From NCBI GenBank assembly GCA_937907455.1, contig CALESQ010000111.1:1-64000 (forward strand): DNA of 64,000 nucleotides. Reading direction: 5' to 3'. The translations under genes were made by a program, and so were the position numbers. Shown here piece by piece: positions 18,098-26,344 of the stretch. Every line of letters begins with the position of its first letter. Position 1 is the stretch's first letter. The notes under the pieces are model-generated. The model was not told where the DNA came from. It saw only the letters and a program-made list of their open reading frames with translations, and did not search any database. The DNA is from an uncultured Caldilineales bacterium. GTDB taxonomy: Bacteria > Chloroflexota > Anaerolineae > JAAEKA01.

Positions 18098-18102
18098 ACT
18101 TA

Positions 18103-18978
18103 TTATTGCCTCCTGTAGTCGTAACCGAGTACCATCGCAAGTTCCATGTTTATTCCGTGACTATGCTCTTTCCATGCGCTCCGTGCGCTGACTTTGCCCA
18201 TCGTCACAAGTGCCTGGTATCGAGGAAATTCTTTCATTTTGATTTCATTCCACTCGTTGAAAACATACTTCTGGTCTTCCGGCATAGGATCATTCGCGTT
18301 TTTCCAAAGTGTGAGTTTCTTTGTAGAAGGACGTTTTGATGCTGTGTAAACCGCGCCGTCATGGCCAATCACCACCATGTGCAACGAAGGGGTAGACAAG
18401 AAAAGACGAATGTCAGCATCAGAAAACGACGCCGAGAACGGGTGATTATGAACACTAAGAAACGCCTTTGAGTCTTCTATGGCCCCGATGTCGCTCACAC
18501 TGTCTTCGTTGCCGGTCGTATCACTCAAAACGTTTCCGGCTGCGTCCAGCACAATTAAGCGCTCGTTGCCGGTTTTCAGTCCGTGATCCTGAGCCGCGTT
18601 AAGGGCCTGAGCCAGCGCGAAGCGGGCGTCAGGCGAAATGTCGTAGATACCTGCTTCTCCGTTGCTATTTGCGCCACCATCGCTCTCGCCACCCCCGCCG
18701 CCATGCACCGACTGCGGCGTCCCTGTGCCGGGATGGTCGCCTGGGCCGGCGTGCTTCTCCGCCTCTTCGCGCCAGTATGCGTACAGGTAGCGTCCGGCGA
18801 CGTGCTGCTCGATGTAGTCAAATGCCTGGCGCAAGGACGCCTTGTCAGTGACCTGGCTCCAGTCGTACAGGGACTGCACCGCACCGTCAACAACCGCCGC
18901 ATCACCAGCGACAGAGGCGGCGCCCAGGTCGCGCTCGTCACCGCTACGCTCTAGCTTGGTAAACACAATTTTCGTCAT
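18103..18978 (-). CDS. JAMM/JAB-type metallopeptidase-like protein, 291 aa
   Basis: The core 'FLSVHNHPFSASFSDADI' fits the JAMM signature H-x-H-P followed by S-x-x-D, and 'ERLIVLDAAGNVL' upstream fits the first strand. JAB domains hydrolyse isopeptide or peptide bonds and are frequent in phage tail and toxin proteins. A Gly/Ser-rich spacer ('HGGGGGESDGGAN') separates a helical N-terminal region from the catalytic part. Lower GC than neighbours hints at later acquisition. It follows the portal polyprotein by 10 bp, within the effector series. Confidence 0.7.
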   Translation of the reverse strand: MTKIVFTKLERSGDERDLGAASVAGDAAVVDGAVQSLYDWSQVTDKASLRQAFDYIEQHVAGRYLYAYWREEAEKHAGPGDHPGTGTPQSVHGGGGGESDGGANSNGEAGIYDISPDARFALAQALNAAQDHGLKTGNERLIVLDAAGNVLSDTTGNEDSVSDIGAIEDSKAFLSVHNHPFSASFSDADIRLFLSTPSLHMVVIGHDGAVYTASKRPSTKKLTLWKNANDPMPEDQKYVFNEWNEIKMKEFPRYQALVTMGKVSARSAWKEHSHGINMELAMVLGYDYRRQ

Positions 18979-18988
18979 GGTCTACGCC

Positions 18989-21900
18989 TCAATAGCTCCA
19001 CTCGCGGAAAAGGGGCCACGGCGCTCTCTGGGCTTGCCTCAGCGCTTCTTCTGTATCATCGTCCACTGGCGGAGCGGCGGGTGCTTCGCTGACCGCCGGC
19101 AAGGACAAAGCCGATGGCCCGTCCCACTCCCGCCAGGCTACAAGTCCGCTTTTCGTAATGCTTTGGAAGTTGCTCCAGGCGTTCTCTGGATTGACCTTTG
19201 TCTCTCCGAACTCCGGCACATCCCGAAAGGCGCCAAGGAACTCCTCTTTGGTTATGCGAGACCATCGCTCCAGCTTCTCCGGGGAGATGCGCAATTTGCC
19301 CGGTTTTCGGGCAAGCCAGTAATTCACCAGCGTGTTCCAATAAAGCTCGTTAGACTCGTTACCTTCGTTTGATGTCCAATTGGCGCCGCCGTTGTCGATG
19401 GCCCACACTCGGTCCTCGCCGACAATCCAGTTTGCTGTGTGGCGATCATAGTTGTCGATGATAAAGTCCAGCACCACCACATCCTCTGTGGCGCGCGGCA
19501 AGATGTCCAGCGCTGTTTGGCTGCCGTACCGTGCCGTCCACTCAGCGCCAAGCGTCCCGTCAACGAACTGCTGCGCCGTGCCAAGCGCCCCCTCAAACTC
19601 CTCGTAGCGAGTAGGAGGAACACAGTCCATGCCCAGCACCTGGGCGATCTCATAGGCCGCCACTTCGGAGTTGCCGTCCTGTCCGCTTTCGCCTCTGACC
19701 GGCTTCCAAACCCAGCGCGTCCCGTTCTCGTCCTCAAGTAGGATGCTCGTGTTAATGCCGCCGCCCAGGTTCTTAACCTTGCGCGACGTGCTTGTCCTGC
19801 CACGCCGGCCGGCCTCCGGCTCCGGCGGTGGCACTGGCGGCAAGCCCATGTCTGCCCGCATAGCGTTGATGTCGCCGGTGGTGATGTCCAACTGCGCGTT
19901 GGCTGCGGCTGTAGTGCCCCCACCCTCTGGTCGCCACTGCCCGCCGCGCTCGTCGCCGGCCGGCCAGCGGGGCTGGTCGGGGTCAAAGGCTTTCTCCGCC
20001 TCCAGCAGCGCAGCCGTGGCCTGGCGCAAGCTGGCGATTAGCTCGTCGGCTTGCTGGGTGGGGAGGTTGGGCCTGGCTTGCCTGGCTTGCTTGGCCGGCG
20101 TTGGCTCAGCCGGAGCCTCTTGTCCGGCTCCCGCCTGGGCCGCGCCGCCTTCGGGTCGCCACTGCCCGCCGCGCGGGTCGCCTTCTGGCCAGCGTGGCTG
20201 GCCGGGGTCGAAGCGCTTCTCAGCGTCGCCCAAGATGAACGCGTCGCCGCGCGCCAGGTCCAGGTCGGTCGGCGTGCCAAGGCGGGCCTTCTTTTGCCGC
20301 TGAAGCTCCACCAGCCAGTTGGCGTTGTAGTCGTCCTCGACCAGGGCAAGCATAGGCGCCAAAGACGCGCTGGCTCGCCTGGCCTTCTCGCGCGTTCGGT
20401 CTTTGATCTCGACAATCTCCCACGGGGCGTCGTTCAGGTACTCGCCCAGGACGATCATCTCTTCTTCGTCGGCGCAGCCAAAGCCGGTTGACCAGTGCGA
20501 GAAAACTGCCTTGGCCGGCACGCGCACGGCAAAGGTCACGCCGTACTGGCCGGGCATCGCGTCGCCAGGGCCGAAACTCTTGGCCACCGTGTGCGACAAT
20601 GAGAAGGAAGACAAAGGCCGAGGCTTAACCCGGATTTTGTCGCCCGGAAGCATGTCTTTGAGACTACCGAAGACCGGACTTGCGTCACTAATCCACATCC
20701 CGCGATAAAGAACCAAAGTGTCGTCCGGCTTGATGCGCTTGCTTTGCAGGTACTCTTGGGTGCGGCGGTAGACAGACTGGTACGCCCTCGCGCCCTCATC
20801 AAAAGTCTTGACGCTATCGTTGCCGGCCAGCGCGTCGCCGCGTCGCGCTTGCGCTGCCGTCATGCCGTCGAACCACACCAGGTCGTCTTTCTCGCCCGAC
20901 TTCTCAGCCGCCACAACGTGAATCACGTCCTGCCAGTCGCCGTTATCATGTGCACTGGTAGCCCAGGCCGTCTGGACGCGGGCTGCCTCCGCGCTGGAAA
21001 CGCCATCTGCCGCCAGCGAGTTTTCGCCGCGCCACTTGATGTACTGGCGAAAACTCTCAGACGTGGCAGCTTCGGGATAGGGCAGGGAGACACCATAGCG
21101 CCGGACGAAGAACTCGTTTAACTCGTCTTTCTCCATTTGCTTGATGCGCATCCACTCTTCGTCAAAGCGCAGGCTCTTTTCCGTCATGGAGAAGGTCTCG
21201 CCGCCCGGCAACGGCGCCAGATCAGAAACCCGCACCTGGTGGGGGGATTTCCAGCCTAGGTCAATGGGTTCGCCTATTGCGTTCCAAATTCGGTCGTTGT
21301 ACTCCCAGTCTATCTCTCTCAGGCCATTCTTTTGGGTAAAGACCTTGTAGTCGAAACTCTCCAGAACCACCTCGCCCGTGGCTCCCTTAACCAAAGTAAA
21401 GCGCGCGCTGCCGGGATAGAAGTCCGGGTTGAAGTCCGGCATCTCAGGGTCGGTCCACGTCACCATAATGTCAACGGTCGTTCTGGGGAACTGACCCTCG
21501 CGGGTGATCTCTCGCTCAGTGATGGCCATGCTGACGTTGGTCGTAAGCCCCGGCCGGCTCATCAGACGCATGAAGGTGTCGGCGTCGGTGAACTCATCCA
21601 GCCGCGCGGGCGCGCCGGCGATCTGCGGCTGCCCACCCTCTGGTCGCCACTGCCCGCCGCGCTCGTCGCCGGCCGGCCAACGAGGCTGCGAGGGGTCGTA
21701 AGTTTTTTCGATGCCGAACAGCTCAGCAAAGCGCCGGCGGTCGTCCTCTCTGGCGCCGCTGCCCACAACCCTGGGGCGGTAGCCCTGTTGAGCTGCGGCG
21801 GTGATCTGGTAGGGGCCGAAGACCCGTACCATCATCCCGTCGTCGCGCTCCATCAGGCTGGTCTCTTCAGCTTTTAGCCCGCGCCCGCCCAGGTCCCGGA

Positions 21901-23908
21901 ACTTACGGTTGACCTGCTGGATGTCATTGCTGGCGCGCGCCGTAACCTTTTCGTGGGCCTCCTCCAGGTTCAGTTGCCAGGCGTTCTGCTCGGCGACCAA
22001 CTGGTTGCGCAACTTGTTGACTTGGCGGGTGTCCATCCACTGGTCGTCACGGTAGCCCAGCGCCTGCCAGAGGTGCTCAGAGCCGTAGGTGGCAATCTTG
22101 CCGTCGGCGTGCTCCACGAAATAGACGTGAACGATCTTGCGTCCACAGGTGGCGCACTTGCCGGCGTTGTCCCAGTCGCTGACCTGTTTGCTGTAGTAGC
22201 CCTCGTGTTCGTTGTAGGCCAGGTCCTCGACCGTCTTGTGTTCGTAGGCGACCAGTTTGCTGCCGTTGGGGCCGGTAAAGGGCCGGTTCGACCGCATGTA
22301 GAGCTTGGCGTTGCGCGGCATCACCGTGCCGCCGCCGTCCTCGGACCACTGACCGCCCTCTGGCTGCCCCGCCGGCACGCGCGGCTGGTCGGGGTTAAAC
22401 TTCTTCTCTCCCATCGCGAACACGCGCCGGCTGGACCACAGCGTCACCACGTCGCCAGCGCCGTTGATGGCCACGAAGTCCTCGCCGGGTTCCAGCCGGG
22501 CGCGCCGGGCCTTCTCCGCCACGGCCTGGTCAACGGCCGGCGGGGTGGCCTGCTCGGCGGCCGGCGGGGTGGCCTGCTCAGCCGGCGGCGGCTCCTCGCG
22601 CTCGACCACCTCCGGCGCCTCTTCGTCGGTGTTGGCGTTGCCGTGGACGGTGGTCATGTTGGTCTCGGCCAGCCACTCCGGCGCCATCTCCAGCTCGACC
22701 AGCCAGCGCCGGGCCTCGTCGGGCGAAATGAGCTGCCCGCCGGCCAGGGTGGCGATGTTGGCGATGACCTTCTCCCGGATCGTCTCGCGCAGCAGGTCGT
22801 CTTCCGAGTCCTTCTGGTCGAAGACGAACTCCAGCCCCTCCGGCAGGATGTCCCAGTTGACCATGCGCTCGACGCTGGACAGCGCGCGCCCAAAGCCCTT
22901 GCCCTTGGCCTTCTGGGCCTGCACCTCGGCCTCGGCCTTGGTGGCGCCGGTCTGCGAGGCCGGCCAGAACTCCCGCACATCCACGCCAAAGTCGAGGGCC
23001 AGCGTGTAGACGTACAGCTCGATGGTGGTCTTCTTGTCGAAGCCCTCCGGCAGGCTGGAGAAGCTGGTCAGGTTGACGCCAATGGGGTTGATGGGTGACG
23101 ACTGCGCCGCCAGCCACAGCACCCCCTTGAACGTCGTCTGCTGCTTGTCCTCTCGGTGGGCTTTGTACAGCTCAAAGGCCGACCTGACCTCGCTCTGCGT
23201 CATGCCGGTGATGGCGGCGATGCCGGGCAGCGGCATGTCGGACAGGCGCTCCTCTTCGTAGTTGTACAGCGCCATCAGCACCTGGGCGACCTTCAGCGCG
23301 CGGCTGGTGGCGCAGAAGCCCAGGCCGGCCTTGCTCTCGTCCGGCGTCGGCATGTCCACGATGCGGGTGTAGTCGCTCGGCTCCAGAGGGATGCGCTTGC
23401 CGCTAACCGCGCCGGTGATCAGGCGGGGATAGTAGGCCGCCGGCGTCTTGGGCGACGCGAGCAGTTGCATCGTGCCGGCATCCAGGTTGTAGACGCCCAG
23501 CACTGGCCCATTCTTGCCGTGCCGGCCCAGTTCGACAAAGCCGCCCTGGTCGGCCTGCCAGTAGTCCTGGAGCAGGCGGTCGAGGAAGAAGCTCCAGCCG
23601 GCGCCGGCGTCAGCCTCGGCCAGTATCTCCTGGTAGCGGGTGACGCGGTTGCGGCCGCCGGTGATTTGCCAGTCCAGCGAGACGGCCTTGCTGGTCATGC
23701 TGGACAGCGCGCCCACCAGGATCGGCTCCTGGCGGGCAAACTCGCGCAGCTTGTCCACCCGGCTCGGATTGCCCCATTCTGGTATCGTGTTCTCGGACGT
23801 GAAGCGGTCGAAGAAGGTCCACAAATACGCAGACGCGTCGGTCATCTGCCTGGCGTCGAAGCGGGGTTGTACCGAGAGTTTGCCGTTGGTGGCGGTCGTG
23901 GTTGGCAT
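18989..23908 (-). CDS. Portal protein fused to four GGQW linkers, an ADP-ribosyltransferase and a HipA-like kinase, 1639 aa
   Basis: Residues 1 to about 430 are a Mu gp29/DUF935-like portal ('SSMTSKAVSLDWQITGGRNR', 'LIPLEPSDYTRIVD'-like region, 'MALYNYEEERLSDMPLPGIA'). Linkers occur near residues 505-520, 735-752, 1232-1250 and 1308-1325. Between the first two is a domain with a 'CATCGRK' knuckle and 'IATYGSEHLWQALG'. Near 1064-1150 lies an R-S-E type ADP-ribosyltransferase: 'LVLYRGMW', 'SSFSLSHTVA', 'EEEMIVLG'. Near 1487-1506 is a kinase-like core: 'IIDNYDRHTANW' and 'VWAIDNGGANW'. Portal plus toxin-like domains in one chain is highly unusual; proteolytic processing is likely (inference). 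Confidence 0.85.
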   Translation of the reverse strand: MPTTTATNGKLSVQPRFDARQMTDASAYLWTFFDRFTSENTIPEWGNPSRVDKLREFARQEPILVGALSSMTSKAVSLDWQITGGRNRVTRYQEILAEADAGAGWSFFLDRLLQDYWQADQGGFVELGRHGKNGPVLGVYNLDAGTMQLLASPKTPAAYYPRLITGAVSGKRIPLEPSDYTRIVDMPTPDESKAGLGFCATSRALKVAQVLMALYNYEEERLSDMPLPGIAAITGMTQSEVRSAFELYKAHREDKQQTTFKGVLWLAAQSSPINPIGVNLTSFSSLPEGFDKKTTIELYVYTLALDFGVDVREFWPASQTGATKAEAEVQAQKAKGKGFGRALSSVERMVNWDILPEGLEFVFDQKDSEDDLLRETIREKVIANIATLAGGQLISPDEARRWLVELEMAPEWLAETNMTTVHGNANTDEEAPEVVEREEPPPAEQATPPAAEQATPPAVDQAVAEKARRARLEPGEDFVAINGAGDVVTLWSSRRVFAMGEKKFNPDQPRVPAGQPEGGQWSEDGGGTVMPRNAKLYMRSNRPFTGPNGSKLVAYEHKTVEDLAYNEHEGYYSKQVSDWDNAGKCATCGRKIVHVYFVEHADGKIATYGSEHLWQALGYRDDQWMDTRQVNKLRNQLVAEQNAWQLNLEEAHEKVTARASNDIQQVNRKFRDLGGRGLKAEETSLMERDDGMMVRVFGPYQITAAAQQGYRPRVVGSGAREDDRRRFAELFGIEKTYDPSQPRWPAGDERGGQWRPEGGQPQIAGAPARLDEFTDADTFMRLMSRPGLTTNVSMAITEREITREGQFPRTTVDIMVTWTDPEMPDFNPDFYPGSARFTLVKGATGEVVLESFDYKVFTQKNGLREIDWEYNDRIWNAIGEPIDLGWKSPHQVRVSDLAPLPGGETFSMTEKSLRFDEEWMRIKQMEKDELNEFFVRRYGVSLPYPEAATSESFRQYIKWRGENSLAADGVSSAEAARVQTAWATSAHDNGDWQDVIHVVAAEKSGEKDDLVWFDGMTAAQARRGDALAGNDSVKTFDEGARAYQSVYRRTQEYLQSKRIKPDDTLVLYRGMWISDASPVFGSLKDMLPGDKIRVKPRPLSSFSLSHTVAKSFGPGDAMPGQYGVTFAVRVPAKAVFSHWSTGFGCADEEEMIVLGEYLNDAPWEIVEIKDRTREKARRASASLAPMLALVEDDYNANWLVELQRQKKARLGTPTDLDLARGDAFILGDAEKRFDPGQPRWPEGDPRGGQWRPEGGAAQAGAGQEAPAEPTPAKQARQARPNLPTQQADELIASLRQATAALLEAEKAFDPDQPRWPAGDERGGQWRPEGGGTTAAANAQLDITTGDINAMRADMGLPPVPPPEPEAGRRGRTSTSRKVKNLGGGINTSILLEDENGTRWVWKPVRGESGQDGNSEVAAYEIAQVLGMDCVPPTRYEEFEGALGTAQQFVDGTLGAEWTARYGSQTALDILPRATEDVVVLDFIIDNYDRHTANWIVGEDRVWAIDNGGANWTSNEGNESNELYWNTLVNYWLARKPGKLRISPEKLERWSRITKEEFLGAFRDVPEFGETKVNPENAWSNFQSITKSGLVAWREWDGPSALSLPAVSEAPAAPPVDDDTEEALRQAQRAPWPLFREWSY

Positions 23909-23924
23909 GGCCGGCCCGAATACG

Positions 23925-23960
23925 AAAAACGCCCCGCGAGAAGAAGGCTCTCGCGGGGCG
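23925..23960 (-). terminator. Rho-independent terminator in the late-operon leader
   Basis: On the minus strand a perfect 12-bp stem (arms 23949-23960 and 23930-23941, CGCCCCGCGAGA type) with a 7-nt loop is followed by a T run at 23925-23929. It lies between the late promoter and the portal start codon. A terminator here would block the late operon unless an antitermination factor acts, like lambda tR'. Confidence 0.85.
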
Positions 23961-23982
23961 CAGGGTTAGCGGTGGGTGTAGC

Positions 23983-24000
23983 GGCGCTCAAGGCGCTCAA
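23983..24000 (-). repeat. Tandem 9-bp repeat in the late leader
   Basis: Two adjacent copies of GGCGCTCAA (plus strand) lie between the late promoter start site and the leader terminator. The position is where an antiterminator recognition site would be; function is inferred only. Confidence 0.5.
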
Positions 24001-24023
24001 CGTTGTTCGTCGGCTACTCAGCC

Positions 24024-24053
24024 AGTATAGCACGCGACAGGACGGGTTGTCAA
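24024..24053 (-). promoter_or_regulatory. Late operon promoter
   Basis: Minus strand TTGACA (24048-24053), 18-bp spacer, TATACT (24024-24029). Predicted start near 24017, giving a leader of about 60 nt before the terminator stem. It drives the portal-to-methyltransferase late unit. Confidence 0.8.
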
Positions 24054-24084
24054 GACCCAAGTTTGAGTTACTCGAACTCGATAC

Positions 24085-24113
24085 TTGACAGATTTTGGTT
24101 ATAGGTGTATAAT
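24085..24113 (+). promoter_or_regulatory. Early promoter copy 1
   Basis: TTGACA (24085-24090), 17 bp, TATAAT (24108-24113): a perfect sigma-70 consensus. The spacer end 'ATAGGTG' and the downstream 'TTTGACGG...AGAGAG' are shared with copies at 26258 and 30063. Divergent from the late promoter 32 bp away. Confidence 0.88.
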
Positions 24114-24166
24114 TCCTTTGACGGTAGAGAGAGGCCGCAGGGCCAACAGCCAAGGAGCGCACCCCC

Positions 24167-24352
24167 ATGAAACGCATCGCCACCGCAACGGCCAAAGCCT
24201 GGCCCCACACCTACACCTACCGGCTCTACCAGTTTGGCCCCCGGACCTTCGCCTGGATGGCCGGCAGCTTCCGGGTGAGCGGCCTGCCCAACTACCGCAA
24301 CGCCGAAGCTGCGCTGGCTGCGGCCAAGGAGCTGGGCTGGACGATTGTCTAG
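24167..24352 (+). CDS. Small early protein, 61 aa
   Basis: First gene after early promoter 1, with AAGGAG upstream of ATG. Reads 'MKRIATATAKAWPHTYTYRL', basic, with 'NAEAALAAAKELGWTIV' as a C-terminal helix. Function unknown; the first position behind a consensus promoter suggests very early high expression. Confidence 0.7.
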   Translation: MKRIATATAKAWPHTYTYRLYQFGPRTFAWMAGSFRVSGLPNYRNAEAALAAAKELGWTIV

Positions 24353-24368
24353 CCGGCCGGCCGGCCCG

Positions 24369-24389
24369 AATCCGCAAAATTTGCGGATT
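24369..24389. promoter_or_regulatory. Palindromic operator-like site, copy 1
   Basis: AATCCGCAAA, one base, then its exact reverse complement. It lies between the first and second early genes, just before an AAGGAG ribosome site. Three longer (25 bp) copies occur at 30114, 46201 and 55364. Probably the binding site of a phage regulator or ParB-like protein. Confidence 0.7.
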
Positions 24390-24412
24390 TGCCCAACAAG
24401 GAGACCTGACCC

Positions 24413-24601
24413 ATGACCGCAGACGAGCTACAGAAAGGCTATCTCTACCGCATCAAGGCCGACGTGGCGCTCAAGGTTTGCGCCGGCCCCATGTTCTACA
24501 TAGGCGTGACGACGTACCGGGGCGTCGCCTACCACGACTTCTGGGATTCCAAGCTGCGCCTGCATCACTGGATCGCCCCAGAGGAGGTAGAACTGGTATG
24601 A
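24413..24601 (+). CDS. Small early protein, 62 aa
   Basis: Reads 'MTADELQKGYLYRIKADVAL' and ends 'HHWIAPEEVELV'. Beta-rich small domain, no family known. Preceded by AAGGAG; its stop overlaps the next start (ATGA). Confidence 0.65.
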   Translation: MTADELQKGYLYRIKADVALKVCAGPMFYIGVTTYRGVAYHDFWDSKLRLHHWIAPEEVELV

Positions 24602-24738
24602 CCCGTATCAAGCTACGCAGGACGGCGACTTGCCCGGTGTGCAAGCGTAAGATTACCCTGATCAAGCACAGCGGCACGCTCCGTCGGCACATGAGCAGCC
24701 CCGGCGTTGTTTGCGCTGGCGCGTGGAGGAAGCCATGA
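24598..24738 (+). CDS. Zinc-ribbon-like small protein, 46 aa
   Basis: Has 'CPVCKRKITLIKHSGTLRRH' and a later Cys in 'GVVCAG': a C-x2-C plus H/C arrangement suited to one zinc finger. Highly basic, so probably binds nucleic acid. ATGA overlaps at both ends. Confidence 0.65.
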   Translation: MTRIKLRRTATCPVCKRKITLIKHSGTLRRHMSSPGVVCAGAWRKP

Positions 24739-24941
24739 CCACCGCTACCCTGATCTGCGCCGACGGGACCCCCGTCACCATCGTCAACGTCCCGGCCTGG
24801 GTGATGGCCTACGCCAAGCACAAGGCCGGCGGCGGGCGCCTCGGCTTGGCCGCGTGGCTGGGCGAGCACGACCTGGCGACCCTGGCCGCGTTGGAGGCGG
24901 ACGGCGCGCTGAGCGACCCGCTACTGGAGGGCGCCCGATGA
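24735..24941 (+). CDS. Small early protein, 68 aa
   Basis: The ATG at 24735 is chosen because it overlaps the preceding stop and follows GAGGAAG; an upstream TTG in frame is less likely. Reads 'MTTATLICADGTPVTIVNVP' then helical. Unknown function. Confidence 0.6.
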   Translation: MTTATLICADGTPVTIVNVPAWVMAYAKHKAGGGRLGLAAWLGEHDLATLAALEADGALSDPLLEGAR

Positions 24942-25126
24942 CCGACCTAAAGATCGGCGATAAAGTCATTTGGCAGGAGACAAGGAAGTGGGGAGGCAAA
25001 CAGAACTGTCCTGCCACTTTTCTCGGCTATGTCGGCAAGAAGAGCATCAGCGCGCAAATCGACGTAGCCGGCCAGCGCAAGACTGTGCGCGTCGCCAACC
25101 TTAGCAAAGAGGAGACTACCCCATGA
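24938..25126 (+). CDS. Small SH3-like barrel protein, 62 aa
   Basis: Reads 'MTDLKIGDKVIWQETRKWGG' and 'CPATFLGYVGKKSISAQIDV', the alternating pattern of a KOW/SH3-like beta barrel with 'IGDKV' as the first strand. A similar start ('FAVGDKVTWTHV') is found in the protein at 32914-33186. Start set by ATGA overlap. Confidence 0.6.
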   Translation: MTDLKIGDKVIWQETRKWGGKQNCPATFLGYVGKKSISAQIDVAGQRKTVRVANLSKEETTP

Positions 25127-25479
25127 CCATCCCCACCTTCGACGAGCAAGCCACCGCCGACCTGCTGGCCACCATCGAAAACGCCAAGACCCGCCAGGAC
25201 GTGGTGCCGGCCTACGCCGCTGGCATCATGCACAAGCCCGGCCCCCGCTTCCTGCCGGCCAACGAGGCCATCACCGCCAAGTGGTCGAAGGCCGGCCTGC
25301 GCTGGATCAAGCAGCAGGCGTGGAAGATCGTGGACGCGGAGACGCTCAAGCAGTCGCGCGCCGATGCCGGCACGATCTGGGCCATCCAAGAAAACGGCCT
25401 GATCCTGGTCGAGCTGGCGGAGTGCCTGTGGCCGGTCAACGCAGAGGACATCCAGCCGGCAAAGGAGGCAACCCCATGA
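25123..25479 (+). CDS. Hypothetical protein, 118 aa
   Basis: 'MTIPTFDEQATADLLATIEN' followed by 'AITAKWSKAGLRWIKQQAWK'. Mixed alpha/beta, no motif known. Tight overlaps on both sides. Confidence 0.65.
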   Translation: MTIPTFDEQATADLLATIENAKTRQDVVPAYAAGIMHKPGPRFLPANEAITAKWSKAGLRWIKQQAWKIVDAETLKQSRADAGTIWAIQENGLILVELAECLWPVNAEDIQPAKEATP

Positions 25480-25709
25480 CCGCATCAACTGGCTACCGCA
25501 AGCTGACGACCCAGTATCTGGAAACCGTAGACGGGCACGGCCACGCCAGCGCCGTTAGACTGCTCAGTGATGCCGAAGCGCTGCTGCGTGACGCGCTGGA
25601 CTTGTTCAGCGGCACCCACGAACTTTGCGATGAAGTCGAGTCGCCTGAGTGGATTTGGCGCTGGCGCGTGTTGGAGTTGCTAGATGACGCCCAGGAGGTG
25701 CAGATATGA
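25476..25709 (+). CDS. Hypothetical helical protein, 77 aa
   Basis: ATG at 25476 follows AAAGGAGG. Reads 'TVDGHGHASAVRLLSDAEAL' and 'ALDLFSGTHELCDEVESPEW'. Helical and acidic; function unknown. Confidence 0.65.
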   Translation: MTASTGYRKLTTQYLETVDGHGHASAVRLLSDAEALLRDALDLFSGTHELCDEVESPEWIWRWRVLELLDDAQEVQI

Positions 25710-25954
25710 CCCACCCGACCGACCCCCGCGACGCCGCGATTGACGCTATACTCGCCAATCGCGGCTTGCCGTTCACAACGTACACTGATCCGTCAAGCGC
25801 CAGCCTGCAACGGCGGCTCGGTATCTCCCAGCGCGCCATCGTCAACGCCTGTAAGCGCAACGGCTGGCCCTGGCGCAAGGTCTACGGCCGCATCTGGGTG
25901 TGCGCCGACTTCGAGCAGCGCTGGGCGGAGATCACCGGAAAGGACAGCATTTAA
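25706..25954 (+). CDS. HTH DNA-binding protein, 82 aa
   Basis: 'ASLQRRLGISQRAIVNACKR' followed by 'NGWPWRKVYGRIWVCADFE' looks like a helix-turn-helix with a wing, of the type found in phage excisionases and small regulators. Likely an early transcription factor. Overlaps the next gene by its TAA/ATG. Confidence 0.65.
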   Translation: MTHPTDPRDAAIDAILANRGLPFTTYTDPSSASLQRRLGISQRAIVNACKRNGWPWRKVYGRIWVCADFEQRWAEITGKDSI

Positions 25955-26235
25955 TGCGTACCCTACCCCATAACGCCCTAGAGCTAGGCCCCCTGGCCGG
26001 CCCTTGGATCGACGCGACCGCCTTCGACGAACACCACGTGACGCTGGCCGAATTAGATGCAGCCGCCGCTTTCCCGGCTGACTGGAGCAGGATTCTAGAT
26101 GCGCGTCCTTTTACTGGCGTAACGGCTATAATTCACGATTTCGTCCGGCCCCATGTGCGCGGCGAGGGCGACGTAATCGAGCACCAAACCATCGTCCACG
26201 CCAAGGGACTGGCCACGATCATGGCGTTCGCCTGA
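25954..26235 (+). CDS. Hypothetical protein, 93 aa
   Basis: ATG overlaps the upstream stop (TAATG). Reads 'MRTLPHNALELGPLAGPWID' and 'TAIIHDFVRPHVRGEGDVIE'. Acidic N-terminal half. Unknown. Confidence 0.6.
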   Translation: MRTLPHNALELGPLAGPWIDATAFDEHHVTLAELDAAAAFPADWSRILDARPFTGVTAIIHDFVRPHVRGEGDVIEHQTIVHAKGLATIMAFA

Positions 26236-26257
26236 TGCGCGCGGTCGTAATTGATAC

Positions 26258-26286
26258 TTGACAGTTTTTGCTTTTGGGTGTATAAT
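26258..26286 (+). promoter_or_regulatory. Early promoter copy 2
   Basis: TTGACA (26258-26263), 17 bp ending 'TTTTGGGTG', TATAAT (26281-26286). The spacer and downstream 'CTCTTGACGG' match copies 3 and 4 closely, so these are dispersed repeats of one promoter. Confidence 0.88.
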
Positions 26287-26344
26287 ACTCTTGACGGCAC
26301 AGAGAGGCCACACCGGCCATCACCCACAGCAAGGAGACCAGACG

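Noticed and set aside
1..23908. Tape measure or tail tube genes
   Set aside because: None of the late genes has the required length with coiled-coil or tail-tube features; they probably lie outside the window.
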